From Tillus elongatus (Eukaryota > Arthropoda > Insecta > Coleoptera > Cleridae), in contig OZ023265.1 of the NCBI GenBank assembly GCA_964006375.1, forward strand, positions 114,097,084-114,161,083: a stretch of 64,000 bases of DNA, given 5' to 3'. The notes below the pieces were generated by a model. The model was given only the letters and a program-made list of their open reading frames with translations, was not told the DNA's origin and ran no database searches. Made by a program: the position numbers and the translations under genes. This document shows positions 49,820 through 62,282 of the stretch, one piece after another. Every line of letters begins with the position of its first letter. Position 1 is the first letter of the stretch.

Positions 49820-51280
49820 TAATAAACTAAATGAAAATGGTGCAAATAAACCTATGTTGTGAATTTTAAGTAATTTAGTTCACAATATTTGGAGTTTTTT
49901 CCCAATTAAAAATAAAATCTGAAAGACATGCGTTGAAACGACTTACTGGTTAAAATCTACTGCCTGACAGACAAAGTAGTTAACTGCCACGCGTAGATTG
50001 ATTGTGATACAACGGGCATAAACCATACACTAATAGTAACCAAACAAAATAAATAACAGGCACAAAAGATATACCCGAACCAACAATCGTGAAATCTTGG
50101 CCACAAATGTCGCAAATGACCGACGACATGAATTTGAAAATTTTCCAAGTGATGTTATTTAACTGGGGGATTCTATCAATTTTTACAATACACTATATTT
50201 GAAGCTTGACGAATGGCCCCAAGTACAGTTATAGCACAGCATAGATGTATTATGCTGTGGTTTTAGACTGCATAATAACAAAATTAATGCAAGTCTCTAT
50301 AAAAATGACTTTAAAATAGTTTATTCTATCTTTAAACTTAAACACAAGCTGTCATATAATATAAGACAGAAACATTCGTTTAATGTGTTTCAATGGAAAC
50401 TCCACCAATTCTGTAATTAATTGTTACGTACGCTTTTCATATAAGATATTAAAGGTAAGATGCTTACTGGCAATTAGGCCATTGCTGACCCTTTGTGCTT
50501 ATCTAAACTAACCTACCCTCCACCTTGAGCTCGATCTCAACGACGACAGTAATTTTGAAAAATCATCCGCCGCCGGTGAGTCTCGAACCGTCGACCCCCG
50601 AGTCCGTATTGGAAAGTCTGAATCGACTTTCCCGCACGGCCACGGAGGCGCTTATATAAGATATTATATCCCGGGCATGAAGCCGGTGTCAAGTATTATG
50701 TAAAGAAAACGTAGTATTAAATAGCTCTGTGGTAGCGTAAGCAAATTGTAAAATAATATTGTTAGATGTCTAGTTTTCTATGTTTATAGACTAAAACTTT
50801 CTACCTAACATATTGTAATATTTTGTACCTATGAATTATGAATAAATATTTTGAAATTGAATTGAATTTTTGCTTGTTATTCTGGCGATTAATAAGGATA
50901 ATAATAAGATTTCTAAATATGAATTAGTTTTATGAAAATCTTTTGTAACCATAATGAAATTTGTAATACAAGTTTGTTCTAAAGAGACTTACACTATCTA
51001 TAGATATAGCAACATTTAATTTTTTATCTTCGTCGAAAATAGAGTTTTGAGCATTTTTCTCAAAAGGTGTTAGAACACAAGATTTTTTTGATAATAGCAA
51101 GATATCGATGGTAACACTTTCGAAGAAATTTTTCAAATGTGCGTCCATTAGGACCTCAAAAATCGACCTTCAAGGTCTGTGTAGGTTTAAAGTATTAATT
51201 TTAGTAGTATGCCGTATAATGATAGCGTACAATTCTTATGAAAATTCACTACTATAACGCACTTGCTGCGTCCCTACATT
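49820..51280 (+). repeat. H2 repeat, copy d, split by a SINE
   Basis: Left part AAATAAACCTATGTTG, TCTGAAAGACATGCGTTG, TACTGCCTGACAGACAAAG. An S2 SINE is inserted at 50,452-50,653. The rest follows, ending AAAATTCACTACTATAACGC plus ACTTGCTGCGTCCC at 51,240-51,274 with an intact terminal hairpin. Confidence 0.78.
50452..50653 (-). mobile_element. tRNA-derived SINE (family S2) with 13-base target-site duplication
   Basis: The head, on the minus strand, begins GCGCCTCCGTGGCCGTGCGG (A box), has a loop TTCAGAC (anticodon position CAG, as in tRNA-Leu) and the B box GGTTCGAGACTC. The body runs through GAGGGTAGGTTAGTTTAGA to GCATCTTACC. ATATAAGATATTA occurs exactly at both sides (50,439-50,451 and 50,654-50,666). 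Confidence 0.9.
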
Positions 51281-51374
51281 TTAATTATGTGTATACTTTT
51301 TATATAATGCTTAATGTAGTTTGTGTTTTGTAGTGTATGGTTGTTTTTGACATTGGACATTTTCAAGCGGCTAT

Positions 51375-51376
<2 letters not shown>

Positions 51377-51462
<86 letters not shown>

Positions 51463-52605
51463 CCTTGCTTTTGCAAGTGGCTTGGATAGGTTCGTTAGCG
51501 AGGAACATCGGCCCATGTTTACCAGGAAAATTTTGTGTTTTCTCTTGGAAAAAAATTATATCACTGGAAATAAAAAATTAAGGGCAACCAAATTTAGTAC
51601 GCGTGTTTGTATTATGAAGAGTGAACGATGTACCAAAATTTAGCTCCGTCAGTCTAAAGACAAAAAAGTTATAGGCATTAAAAAAAACATCAAAGTCGCG
51701 ATTTCAAACTTAAAAATTGGCAACATTAAGCAAAGAACCTGAAACAAATACGGATTATGTAAAGAAAAGTGAGCAAGAAGAGTGTTCTGCAAACCCTTAA
51801 GTTTGAGCACCGTAATTGTCCTTCATTTTACTGAAAGATTTCCAGAAATTTTATTTCAAACAGACCCTTTCTTTGATGCTTTGGTGGTAGCTTTATTTAA
51901 GTTTAGGATTTAACGGTTTATCATTTTTTGCTAATTTTCCCAGAAAAAATTCGCTAATGAGGAGACCGCGACTTTTGAATTGTAGGAATATTTCTTCATC
52001 TTAGCGCAAACTAGCCCCCCTAGAATCCATATCTGGGTTTAGTTTCAGTCTATCTGTTTACATATATACAGGCTGACGTAAAGCTCAATATAATTGTTAT
52101 TATATAAGATACAATAAAAAGTTGTATGCGTTAATTATAGGGTGTCTTGAGCTGCATCGTATCAAATTATTTAGACAATCACAGTAAGTCCTTGGTGATA
52201 CCTATATATTTTTTGAGCGGCCTTATATTATTGGATTTTTGCATTGTTTATCGAAATATGATGCATATTTGTAAGAGGAAAATCTAGACGTAGTAGTGTA
52301 TTTTTGTAGCGAATTTTCATTAAATACTTTAAATTTCTGTAAATCAATTTGATATTAACCTAAGGTTTGTTGGCTAGGAAACCAGTTTTCTCGGAAACAG
52401 TCTAAGTTTATTTTCCGAAAATGTTTGTACATTTTCAAACAACAAGTTATTTATTTTGATATAATATGGTACATTGTTTCTACTATATAGGTTATACCGG
52501 TAACCAGATTGATGCCTGCTTGAATTAGAGAGGCATATTTGCTATTAAAACATTTTAAAGAAAATTCACTTCCATAACGCACTTGCTGCGTCCAGACTTT
52601 TAATT
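51377..52605 (+). repeat. H1 repeat, copy with an internal left-end repeat
   Basis: After a (TA)n tract (51,377-51,457): GCAAGTGGCTTGGATAGG, AGGGCAACCAAATTTAG, then a second left-end motif AAAATTCGCTAATGAGGAGA at 51,945-51,964. The rest runs to the terminus AAAATTCACTTCCATAACGC with ACTTGCTGCGTCCAGAC (52,560-52,597). The layout is the same as the 58.5-59.9 kb copy. Confidence 0.8.
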
Positions 52606-52630
52606 GTATACTTTAGCATCTTTTGTGTAT

Positions 52631-52805
<175 letters not shown>

Positions 52806-52865
52806 CATACATATTAAATGTTGACTTGTTCTGTGCTCTACTGGAGCGTCTTAAATGAATAATTG

Positions 52866-52898
52866 ATCTATCTATCTACCTATCTATCTATCTATCTA
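52866..52898. repeat. (TCTA)n microsatellite
   Basis: Eight TCTA-type units with one change (TACC). Confidence 0.9.
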
Positions 52899-53024
52899 AG
52901 TTAATACAAGAACGTATTAGGCGGAAAAATATTAAAAACGAAGAGGCATAGAGCAAATACAAAAAAATTAAATGTATAATCAGAAAAAAAGTAATCAGAT
53001 AAATTGTATATTAAAGTACATAAA

Positions 53025-53375
<351 letters not shown>

Positions 53376-53379
53376 GCAA

Positions 53380-53760
53380 AGGCCATTTTGAAGAGGTTAA
53401 GAAAATGTTAAAGGAAATTAACTCTAAAATCTCAATATGTCCACTTCTTAGAGCAGTGGATAAGGTAAGGTTGGGTTGTAGCTTGATAACGGGGCCTCAG
53501 TCTGCCTACTCCCCAGATAGCGCGGGAGATTGTCTCTAAGGTATCAGTGTGCTCAACCCTAGACCTGAGATTTTGTCGTAAATCTTGCGTTATCTATAAT
53601 GCTTCGTCTACCTGCCTCGTTATTAGTTTAATTAGTTAGATAAACGTTTCCTAAGTCAGGTGCTTTTAAAAAAGTACTTACAGAATTAAGCAGCTTAGAT
53701 GTATTGAGTCACGTAATGGTGCAGTTAAAATGTCTATTGAATTTGTTGCTATTTTGTCTG
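53380..53760. other. No recognised feature
   Basis: Nothing assigned between the microsatellite and the Penelope-like fragment. Confidence 0.4.
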
Positions 53761-53764
53761 TTCG

Positions 53765-54105
53765 TTAAGAGAATATAATAGGTTTCCAGGCAACCGGAAG
53801 TCGAAGACCTTTTTATCTAAAGAATCGGGACGTTTTATGATCTCGATTGTTTCTGGTTTTGAAGTAGTAAGCCGAGGCTCTTGTTTTGGAATTGACAAAA
53901 TCTATTTTGTGTCCTGTAGGAATATGATACATGGCCAGTGCGGATGAGGGGTCAGATTTGCTAACTGCAAGGGTGTGTTTACATATACTGTTGTGGATAC
54001 GTCTATTCGTTTGCCCTATTAAAGTTCGGGAACAGTCGGAACAAGGCATTTCATAAATACCGTGGGATTTATTTTGAATCGTTATATATCCACAACAGAG
54101 CAAAA
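53765..54105 (-). pseudogene. Penelope-like element, GIY-YIG endonuclease fragment
   Basis: The minus-strand frame reads HGIYEMPCSDCSRTLIGQTN, RRIHNSICKH, SALAMYHIPTGHKIDF, NSKTRASAYYFKTRNN. The GIY motif, the C-x2-C pair before it, the IGQT (YIG in the family) and the TGH-x-IDF segment are the signature of the C-terminal nuclease of Penelope-like retroelements. The Tyr of YIG is replaced by Leu (TLIGQT). The reverse transcriptase part is not present upstream (54,110-54,600). Confidence 0.88.
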
Positions 54106-54109
54106 AGTG

Positions 54110-55220
54110 TCAAATCTGATAAAATCTTACAACATTTTTAGTGTGACCTGAAGAAAAGGCCAAGTCATAAGTATAGAGTGTTATTATACATGGGCGGAAA
54201 ATTAGACTTTGGATAAGCAGGAGATGAAGAAAATAGAGGCCTTTAAAATATGAGTATGAAGAAAAATCACAAAGACATGGTACATCAACAGATAGGCGAA
54301 TAAAAACGGGCTAAAAAAGTTAACAGAATAAATGCTTGTTGAGAGAAATTTTGACATAGAAGGCAAGATGTCTTGGAGATATTCTGAGAGATAATAACTT
54401 TTTGCCAATATTTATTGAAAGACACATACTTTAAAAAAGGGTACGAGGTAGACTAAGAGAAGAAATGCTAGAGGACCTGCAAGAATTGGTGAAGCGAGAA
54501 AGCTATAGTAAGAAGAAAAGAGCTGCTGGAGACAGAGAGTCATGTTTGCGGCGTCGCCTTAAGCCTGTGATCATGAAGACCTTGTTTTTAAAAATCAAGT
54601 TTTTTTTTACTAATCTTGAAACACAATGTATTTAGTTTAATTTTCCTATTAAATAGATACGTGCAAAAAAATAAGACCCATAAAAGAATTGATCTTTTTT
54701 ATAGTTCATTCAGGTACCAGTTTCTAAAAAAAACAGTTGTATCTTGATTTGTATAATTGTTTGATTAGTCAATGTGGGCGAAGGTAGTTGAGCTGTAAAT
54801 TACTAGGATCGCAATTAAAAACTTCCATATTTGTAGAGTGCGCATAAATGGTGACTATTAATGTAATTAAACATGCAACATTTATTTAATAACACCTACG
54901 TAACCAAATAATATTTTTTTATTATGGGTCTGAAAGATTATTTTAATGAAATCATTGGTATGATAAAGTTAGTGTATTTTTCTGTTTTGAAATATTGTGA
55001 CCAAAACTTCGAACAAACTTGGCTTAGTATCAGGCTGGATGCATTTTGACCATTATTTGCTTATTTTTATTTATTTATTTATTTGTGACTAAAACTTTAC
55101 AATGTGTCACACAGAAACGTTAAAGCTTGTGTTTGTATTTGACCACAATTTTGTATGCTTCATTCTCCATACGTCAAACAACCAAACCCAATTCAGGTGC
55201 AGTCACTTAATCATTTTTAT
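54110..55220. other. No recognised feature
   Basis: AT-rich, nothing assigned. Confidence 0.4.
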
Positions 55221-55224
55221 CCAG

Positions 55225-57200
55225 ATTTTATCTTTGTTGCAGTTCTGCTGGCCATTAACATTCTTACGCACAGAGATGGGAGAACACAAAACATTTGTGG
55301 CCTAAGAAGTAGCCCTGTATTCATTGAGATAGGGGGTGCCTTTGACAACATCTCATATCCATCCATCAAACATGCCCTACAAGAAAGAAAGGTGAACTTT
55401 CCCATTATAAGATGGATTAAAAAGGGTAAAGGTAAGATGCTTACTGAAAATTAGGCCAATGCTGATCCTTTTTGCTCATCTAAACTAACCTACCCTCAAC
55501 CTTAAGCTCATCCGCTGCCGGTGAGTCTCGAACCGTCGTCCCCCGAGTCCGAATTGGGAAGTTTTAGTCGACTTTCTAACACGGCCACGGCGGCGCATAA
55601 GATGGATTAAGTCAATTCTAAAAAGCCGTGTCCTCACAGCTACCACAAATGACACCCGCGCAACAGTGACGAGGGCAAAAGGTTGTCCACATGGAGGAGT
55701 GCTATGATCCCTGCTGTGGTCGCTTGTTGTTGATAAACTCATGATTACAATAAGCGGAACAGGATTTATAGGCCAAATACGCAGATGACATTGTCATAAC
55801 ACTAAAGGACAAGCATGATACTATAATATCCAATCTAATGCAAACAGCACTAAATATACCAAAGAATTGGTATAAGATAGAGGGGCTTAATGTTAATCTT
55901 CATAGGACAGTCCTTGTCCCATTCACAAACAAAAGGAAACTAAATAAACACCCTGAACTGAACACATATATAATTTTACAATGACGTGAAATAATTAGAG
56001 AACTTCTTGGACCAAAAGCTAAACTGAGACATAAACTTGCAAAAAAAACTCTTTCTAGAGCCACAATGGCAATCTGAACGTGCCGCAGACTCGTAGAAAA
56101 GACATAGGGGCTGAATCCCAGGATGTTATATTGAGTTTACCAAACTTTAGTTAAACTAATGGTCACATATGCATCTATAATATGGTGGCCAAAAACAGAA
56201 CAAACCTCAATACAAAGCAATTTGCAAAAATTGCAGAGGCTGATCTGTCATGAGCTATGGCATCATGCCCAACAGCTGCACTAGCGGCAATGCTAAATAT
56301 AACTCCACTGCAGAGAAGCGTGAAGATGTGAGTAGCATTAAGTTCCTCAAGACTATTTAAGCACGAAAATGTAAACCAGGACACCTAATTGGCTATTGAC
56401 GATCCTGGAAATGATTTCATAGGAGTCGCTTGCCAACCCAACAGATCAAATGCCAGCTAAACTGGACTTTAGGCTTTATTTGACGTGTCATAGGTAACCG
56501 TCGAGCATGGAAAAGAGACAATGAAAGGCTGACAGACAACTCATCTGTATGGTATACAGGCGGGTGTAAACAAATCGAGGGAGCAAGACTGGGAATATGA
56601 AGACCTAACTTTAGACTCACTATGTCCCTAGGAAAAACTTCCTCCATCTTCCAAACAGAAATGTTTGCTATAAATCTGTGTGCACAAGAGTGTGTACCAA
56701 GACGACTCAGAAATATAGAGATATAGATAATCTCATACAGTCAGGCAGCACTAATGACTCTAAAATCTTTCAAAACCGAGTCTAAACTGACATGGGACTA
56801 CAAAAACTCTTTGCAGCAACTGGCTACGAACGCCAAAGTTCATTTAATGTAGCTACCAGTGCATCAAGGCATTGAACGAAATAAGAAACAGGTAGCCTTG
56901 CATAAAGAACAGCCACAACACCATTCTATGATCCGGAGCCCTATTGTGGACTAACAAAATACATTCCATTTGGAGAACACTCCAGAAAAAATGCAAAATA
57001 GCTCCCAAAAATATATTCTTGGGCAACTAATACGAAACTGGATTCATGCAGAAAAGATCCATTGGGGTCGAATCGCTGAGAGGCAAAATGCTTAGACGAT
57101 TCACTAAGCAATCTAAAATCTACAATCCACACTAAGCTACACGAATATTTTAACAGTTTAGGAACATTGTGCATAAACGTATCAAATATGCTGACCTTCC
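55225..57200 (+). pseudogene. R1/I-like LINE: reverse transcriptase, RNase H region and C-terminal tail
   Basis: Plus strand: VFIEIGGAFDNISYPSIKHA (reverse transcriptase Asp region) to RWIK, interrupted by an S2 SINE. It resumes IRWIKSILKSRVLTA, TRAKGCPHGGVL, a damaged catalytic box (QIRR-HCHN in place of a ..FADD-type box), NVNLHRTVLVPFTNKRK-like, and after further breaks SSVWYTGGCKQIEGARLGI, SIFQTEMFAINLCAQEC and ESKLTWDYKNSLQQLATNAK (RNase H part). PYCGLTKYIPFGEH and a degraded zinc-type tail follow. The domain order suits R1/I-type LINEs with RNase H. Many stops and frameshifts. Confidence 0.85.
55421..55596 (-). mobile_element. tRNA-derived SINE (family S2) with 14-base target-site duplication
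   Basis: Head GCGCCGCCGTGGCCGTG near 55,596, B box GGTTCGAGACTC, same body as the copy at 50.5 kb. ATAAGATGGATTAA flanks it exactly (55,407-55,420 and 55,597-55,610). The host LINE reading frame RWIK is duplicated across the insertion. Confidence 0.93.
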
Positions 57201-57427
57201 AAAAAATCCAAATACCCAGTAAGAGTCAACCAATTGCAAAGAAATGTTCTATGCTACTCTGTTTTGTCTCCGATAAGAAATGATAACAATATGGACAAAC
57301 AACTTTTAACAGTTGTGCACTTTTTTTTATCAAACAATTATCTCTTTAAATTAGCGCTTCCTTCAGGTTGAATCAGTATCTTGTGGCGATCTGTGCCTGG
57401 TTTCTTAAGTCATTAAGTCATTATACC

Positions 57428-58394
57428 TAGGAGCCGTTTACGGAACAATTACAAAGATTTAAGTAAACTCGAAAGAGAGCGCATTGCTTGTATCCGGAAA
57501 AATTGTTTTTCAATCAGAGAAATTTCCGACTGTCTAGGACGCAGTGTGTCAATAGTGTTACAGTGTAGTGGTCTGAAAAAGAAATCCATACCCATTCTCA
57601 TGGATCCAGACGACCTTGAACAGGAAGGGAAGATCATCATTTGAGGATTGCGACTTTACAAGACAGGGTCTTCATAACATGGTCCATTAGAAATGCTTGG
57701 TTAGTAGTTTTACAACAAAGAGTCTATATGGCAACGATATATTGCAGAATACGCGCTTTTGTGTTTCGTTCATATACACCATTATTATGTCTCCCACACT
57801 CGACTTCGTTTTGCTCGGCTTGAATGGTGTAACAGCAGATCAAATTGGAATGGTAAATAGAATCGTGTTGTGTTTTCTGACGAGTCCCGATTTTCTCTTT
57901 GGGTCCGCAATGGTCACAGAAGGGTAAGAAGACCACGTGGAGAACGCAGAAATTTTGCATTTGCTGTGGAACGGCATACGTCCCTTACTCGGCGGGTGGT
58001 GGTATGGGGTGCGATACCATACGGTAGCGGGTCACCTCTAATTTTTACTGGAAAAAAATGGATGCAAATGATTACGTACGAAACGTTCTGCAGCCTGTTG
58101 CACTACCGTACCTTAATTCAACCCCTTTTTCAACAAGACACCGCACGTCCTCATACAGCAAGAGTTACTACAAAGTTCTTCAAAGAAAATAAACTGACAC
58201 TGCCTCCATGGCCTTCTCGCTCCCCAAACTTCTCACAAATCAAACATATGTGGGATATGATTGGCAATCCGCTGGGAAATTTACCCCAACCACCAAATAA
58301 GCTAGTTGACCTTCGTCACCGAATTCAAGAAGCCTTGGATGACATTTTTCAGAAGACCATAAATCATTTAAGCATGCCTCGAAGACTTATCTAA
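57428..58394 (+). pseudogene. Tc1-family (DD34E) transposase pseudogene
   Basis: N-terminal helix-turn-helix part: LSKLERERIACIRKNCFSI and REISDCLGRSVSIV, then broken frames to about 57,860. From 57,870 the frame is open to 58,394: VFSDESRFSLWVRNG (first Asp), RRVRRPRGE, VVVWGAIPYGSGSPL, LFQQDTARPHTARV (second Asp), PPWPSRSPNFSQIKHMWD. Exactly 34 residues separate the second Asp from Lys, where the catalytic Glu (IEH) should be, so the triad reads D-D-K. The protein ends SMPRRLI, the usual Tc1 C-terminus. Inverted terminal repeats could not be confirmed. Confidence 0.9.
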
Positions 58395-58467
58395 AATCAA
58401 ATGCATAAGAAACCGCGGCGGATTGTTACACAGCTTTGTTAATTTTTTATATTTTGGTTGTAAAATG

Positions 58468-59897
58468 TAATCGTTTTTAGTGAATTTTCTTTAAAAAATT
58501 CACTAATGAGGAGATCTCGACTTTTGAATTTTGAAAAAATTTCTTCAAATGAGCACGAACTAGGTCCCTTAGAACACATATCCGGGGTCAGTTTCTATTT
58601 TTAAATATTTATATACATACATATACATACATATTTATATACATACATGTGATACGTAATCACACCGATAACACAAAAATATGGGGAGATTTTGATCAAA
58701 TTTGGCAGGTACCTTCCTTTTGCGAGTAACTTGGATAAGTTCGTTAGCCAGGACACTCGGCCTAAGTTTTCCCAGATAATTTAGTGTTATCTTTCGGAAA
58801 ATTTTTATATCTCCGAAAATAACAAAGTAAGGGCAACCAAATTTGGTACGCTTGTTTTCATTATAAAAAGTGAACGATGTACAAAAACTTAGGCCAAAAA
58901 TGGCAAACAACCTGAAACAAATACGGGTTATGTAAGGAAATGTAAAGAAAATGTCGCGTTTTGAAACGTCAGAATTGGCAACATTTAGGCAATGAACCTG
59001 AAACAAACACGGGTTATGTAAAGAAAATGTCGCAAGAAGCGTGTTCTACAAACCCTTAAGTTTCAGTGTCAACCGTCATTGACCTTTATTTCATTAAAAT
59101 GTTTGCAGAAAATTCACTTCCAATATACCCTTTATTTAATGCTTTGGCAGTAGTTAAGTTTATGGTTTAATAGTTTATAATTTTTAGCTAATTTTCGTAT
59201 AAAAAATTCGTTAATGAGGAGACCGCGACTTTTCAATTTTAAAAAGATTTCTTCAAATGAGTGTAAACTAGGCGCCCTAGAATCCATATCCGAGTTTAGT
59301 TTGTTTTTATCTGTTCACAGATATAAAAGTTGGCGCATTTCTACGGTAAAGCTCAATATAATTGTTATTGTGCAGGATACGAGAAAAAGTTGTATACGTT
59401 AATTATAGGATGGGTAAGGTGCATCTTATTAAATTATTTTGACAAACACAGGCTGGCCCATAAGTCGTTGGTGATACCGACAATTTTTTTCGAACATGTC
59501 CTACATTATTGCATTTTTGCATTTTTCATCGAAATATGATGCATGTTAGTAAAAAAACATCGAGACGCAGTAAGTGCGTTTTGGTAGCGAATTTTTATTA
59601 AATGCTTCAATTTTTTTTCGATATTATGTTGGCTTTTCAAATTTCAATAACGTAATTTGCTATTAACCTAAGGTTCGTTAGCTAAGAAACTGGTTTTCAG
59701 TTTATTTTCGGAAAATTTTTGTACATTATTAAACAATGAGTTATTTTTATAAAATATGTAACATTGTTTCTACTATCTAGATTATACCGGTAACCAAATG
59801 GAAGCCTACTTGCATTAAAAACGTATATGCTATTAACAATTTTTTTTATGAAAATTTACTTCCATAACTCATTTGCCGCGTCCAGACTTTTTTAAAT
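58468..59897 (+). repeat. H1 repeat, most complete copy, without (TA)n
   Basis: Left hairpin TTTTAGTGAATTTTC...AAAAAATTCACTAA at 58,477-58,507, then ATGAGGAGATCTCGACTTTT, CACATATCCGGGGTCAG, a short ATACATACAT run in place of (TA)n, CACACCGATAACAC, GGGCAACCAAATTTGGTACG, and AACCTGAAACAAA(T/C)ACGGGTTATG (twice). A second left-end motif is AAAATTCGTTAATGAGGAGA at 59,202-59,221. The right terminus is AAAATTTACTTCCATAACTC with ATTTGCCGCGTCCAGAC at 59,854-59,887. No protein encoded. Confidence 0.82.
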
Positions 59898-60104
59898 TTG
59901 ATTAAATACATGTTATGCATACATTTTATTAAAATTAATCAACTTTTACTGGGTGTGCGGATTTTCTTGAAAGTCAGCATATCGAAACTGATGTTTTGAA
60001 CTTTGAGAAAAAGGCTTAGTACGAATGACATCATAAGTCGTTGGTACTGCAAACAAGCTTAGGCTCGCCACTAGAAGTTTAAGAGTAAAAAATTTTATAT
60101 GAAA

Positions 60105-60433
60105 CTTTTTTTTTCTTTAACCTCGGCCTATTAGCGCGACTATGGCCAATAACCGACGCCAGGGAGCAGTTTCGCCTCACTGTCCTAGAAATTTTGCCGA
60201 ACCCCTGCCTTTTTGTAAGGAGGGTAGGGGTCTTTAACGTGCCCAACATCGCATGGACACGGGACCGACGGCTTTACGCCCCTTTCCAAGGACGGAACAT
60301 GCAGACATTCAACTTGCTTAAATCCAATGCCAGAACCTCCGTTGATGTTAATTTATTACAGTTTGTGCTGATAATCGAATCCAGTACCTTTCGGTTCAGA
60401 GGCACACGTTCTTACCTCTAGACCACCGAGGCC
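60105..60433 (-). mobile_element. tRNA-derived SINE (family S1)
   Basis: Minus-strand copy with head GGCCTCGGTGGTCTAGAGGT at 60,433, the body in the family order, and an end at GGCCGAGGTTAAAGAAA. The B-box region is diverged. Confidence 0.9.
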
Positions 60434-60439
60434 CCAACA

Positions 60440-61165
60440 AAATTTATAAAATATTTAATTTCAAGAGAATATTGTATGAATTCAAAAATAATTAGTAGCC
60501 TACACTGTCATAAAAATAGATAGAATATTAATGTTAATGAAAATTAAGTCTGGCACCACGACAAACATTATAAGTCTCAATGAGAATTGTTGGCAATAAC
60601 ATCGATATTTTGTACCGTAAAATTTTATCATATGCCTCATTAAAATTATTTTTCTAGTCGATATGTGTGTTCTTAAATATTTACTGTTAATTCGATGTGC
60701 TAGCCCACACAAACGCTTACATGTTTGAAGGTATTCCTATAACAATAACTTTTCTCATTTAGAGAGACATCATCATTAAGCGAATAGTTTTTGATTGGCT
60801 ACAAGGCTTACACGATGCATATTTTATAAGAATGGTTAATGATTGCTTACATGATGCATATTTTATAAGAATTGTGGTAAACTTCTCTAATTTAAGAAGC
60901 ACAATTTAAACAACCTACATATAAATAAAAATTCTCATCTCATAATATTAAAACCATATGTGATCTATAGTGTTACAAATAAAAATTACAATAATTAAGA
61001 TATGTGGCGTAATTTTGAAAGTATCAAAAGTGGTTGGATGGATAAGAAATAACTTAGTTTATACGATGGCGGATATATATGCCTCGTTCCTGGTCCGTTG
61101 AATAAAAAGAACACATCATTATTTTTATTTTTTGAGAAAAACGCCCTTAATTATAACACAATTTT
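60440..61165. other. No gene; short direct repeat
   Basis: A 20-base stretch GATGCATATTTTATAAGAAT is repeated at 60,814-60,833 and 60,853-60,872. Nothing else assigned. Confidence 0.5.
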
Positions 61166-61169
61166 CTCA

Positions 61170-62060
61170 ATCACACCACCCATTAACAGCCTCATTCACT
61201 TTCATATTTATCAGAAATCCCTCCCTTCCCCTCAAGTATTCTTGATTTGGAAACAGTATGTGGTCGTTTGGCGCGAGATTCGGCAAATAAACTTGGGGTT
61301 CTGCTTCAGGTAAAAATTTTGTTTTCATCACAGCAACTTCTGACGCTGTATAAAGCATAGATCCATTCACAGTTGGACTACCTTTCTCGTGTCTCGAGTG
61401 CTGCCCAAAGACAACCTTGTTTCTCCTAGATTCTATTTAGAAACGAGCTATTTGTCTTATAGGACATTTATAGGTCACAGTCAAGTCAATTATCTAGACC
61501 AAAGGAAAAAGTTGTTAATTTTTGTCTCCTCTATCGGTATTATCAACACGTCTGCTTGAAAATTACTTTGTTGGTACTTCCACTTGCGACTGTTGAACCG
61601 AAAACTTGGTTTAGTCAAAAAGTGCGTTCTTTTAGTGTCAAGTTGCCTATCTGTCGAAGGGTTCGTTACGAATTCTTGTTCTTTCCTAAAATATCTAAGC
61701 ATAGGATACACAACTGGCAGACATGCTTCTGAAGACATATAATCTCCTATTGAAGATGCTAGTAAGCAAACATGTTGTGACACAACAATTAAGTTCATGG
61801 TGACTTAGAGACACACAAGCTTTGCGTTTCATGAACTACTTCATAAAATATACAATATTTTAAACCTAGCGCTGTTAATGGTAGGGATTTTAATACCTGA
61901 CTTGTGACCCGGTGCATTGTCTTGAAAGGCTAACGGCGTTTTTTTTTTTCAGATTATAAAAGATATAATATTTTTAAGATAGCGCTGCTGATGGCAGGTA
62001 TTTTATTATTTGACTTGTAACCCAGCGCATTGTCTTGAAAGGCTACCCCTTTTTTTATTC
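61170..62060 (-). pseudogene. Mariner transposase remnant with a tandem-duplicated catalytic segment
   Basis: On the minus strand, AFQDNAPGHKSGIK (second Asp box, mariner type) is encoded near 61,945-61,900. A diverged second copy (AFQDNALGYKSNNK) is at 62,060-62,010, in 115-base tandem units. About 600 bases later comes NLAPNDHILFPNQEYLRG, with the third Asp (PND), then FLINMKVNEAVNGW. The order fits mariner DD34D transposases, with an unrecognised insertion or rearrangement between the two Asp boxes. The N-terminal DNA-binding half was not found. Confidence 0.6.
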
Positions 62061-62282
62061 CGCGACGTTTTTTTTCAGCTCATTTATTAAATAGAAGTGC
62101 TTATTTATTGTGGCAAAAACAACTAATTAATCACAGATGTTATGTCTTAAATAAATGTTGCTGCCAACTTTGTTTAAATTTCAACTTCTTCAGGATGTTT
62201 CTACTTCACAAATACCTCTACTGGCTCGTACAACTTCCATTTTTGCATACTTCTCTTAGCTTACTGTATATTATTACAAAAC

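Noticed and set aside
61215..61310. Possible exon between TTTATCAG and CAG-GTAAAA on the plus strand
   Set aside because: The minus strand of this stretch encodes a mariner C-terminal segment (NLAPNDHILFP, VNEAVNGW), which is a better explanation.
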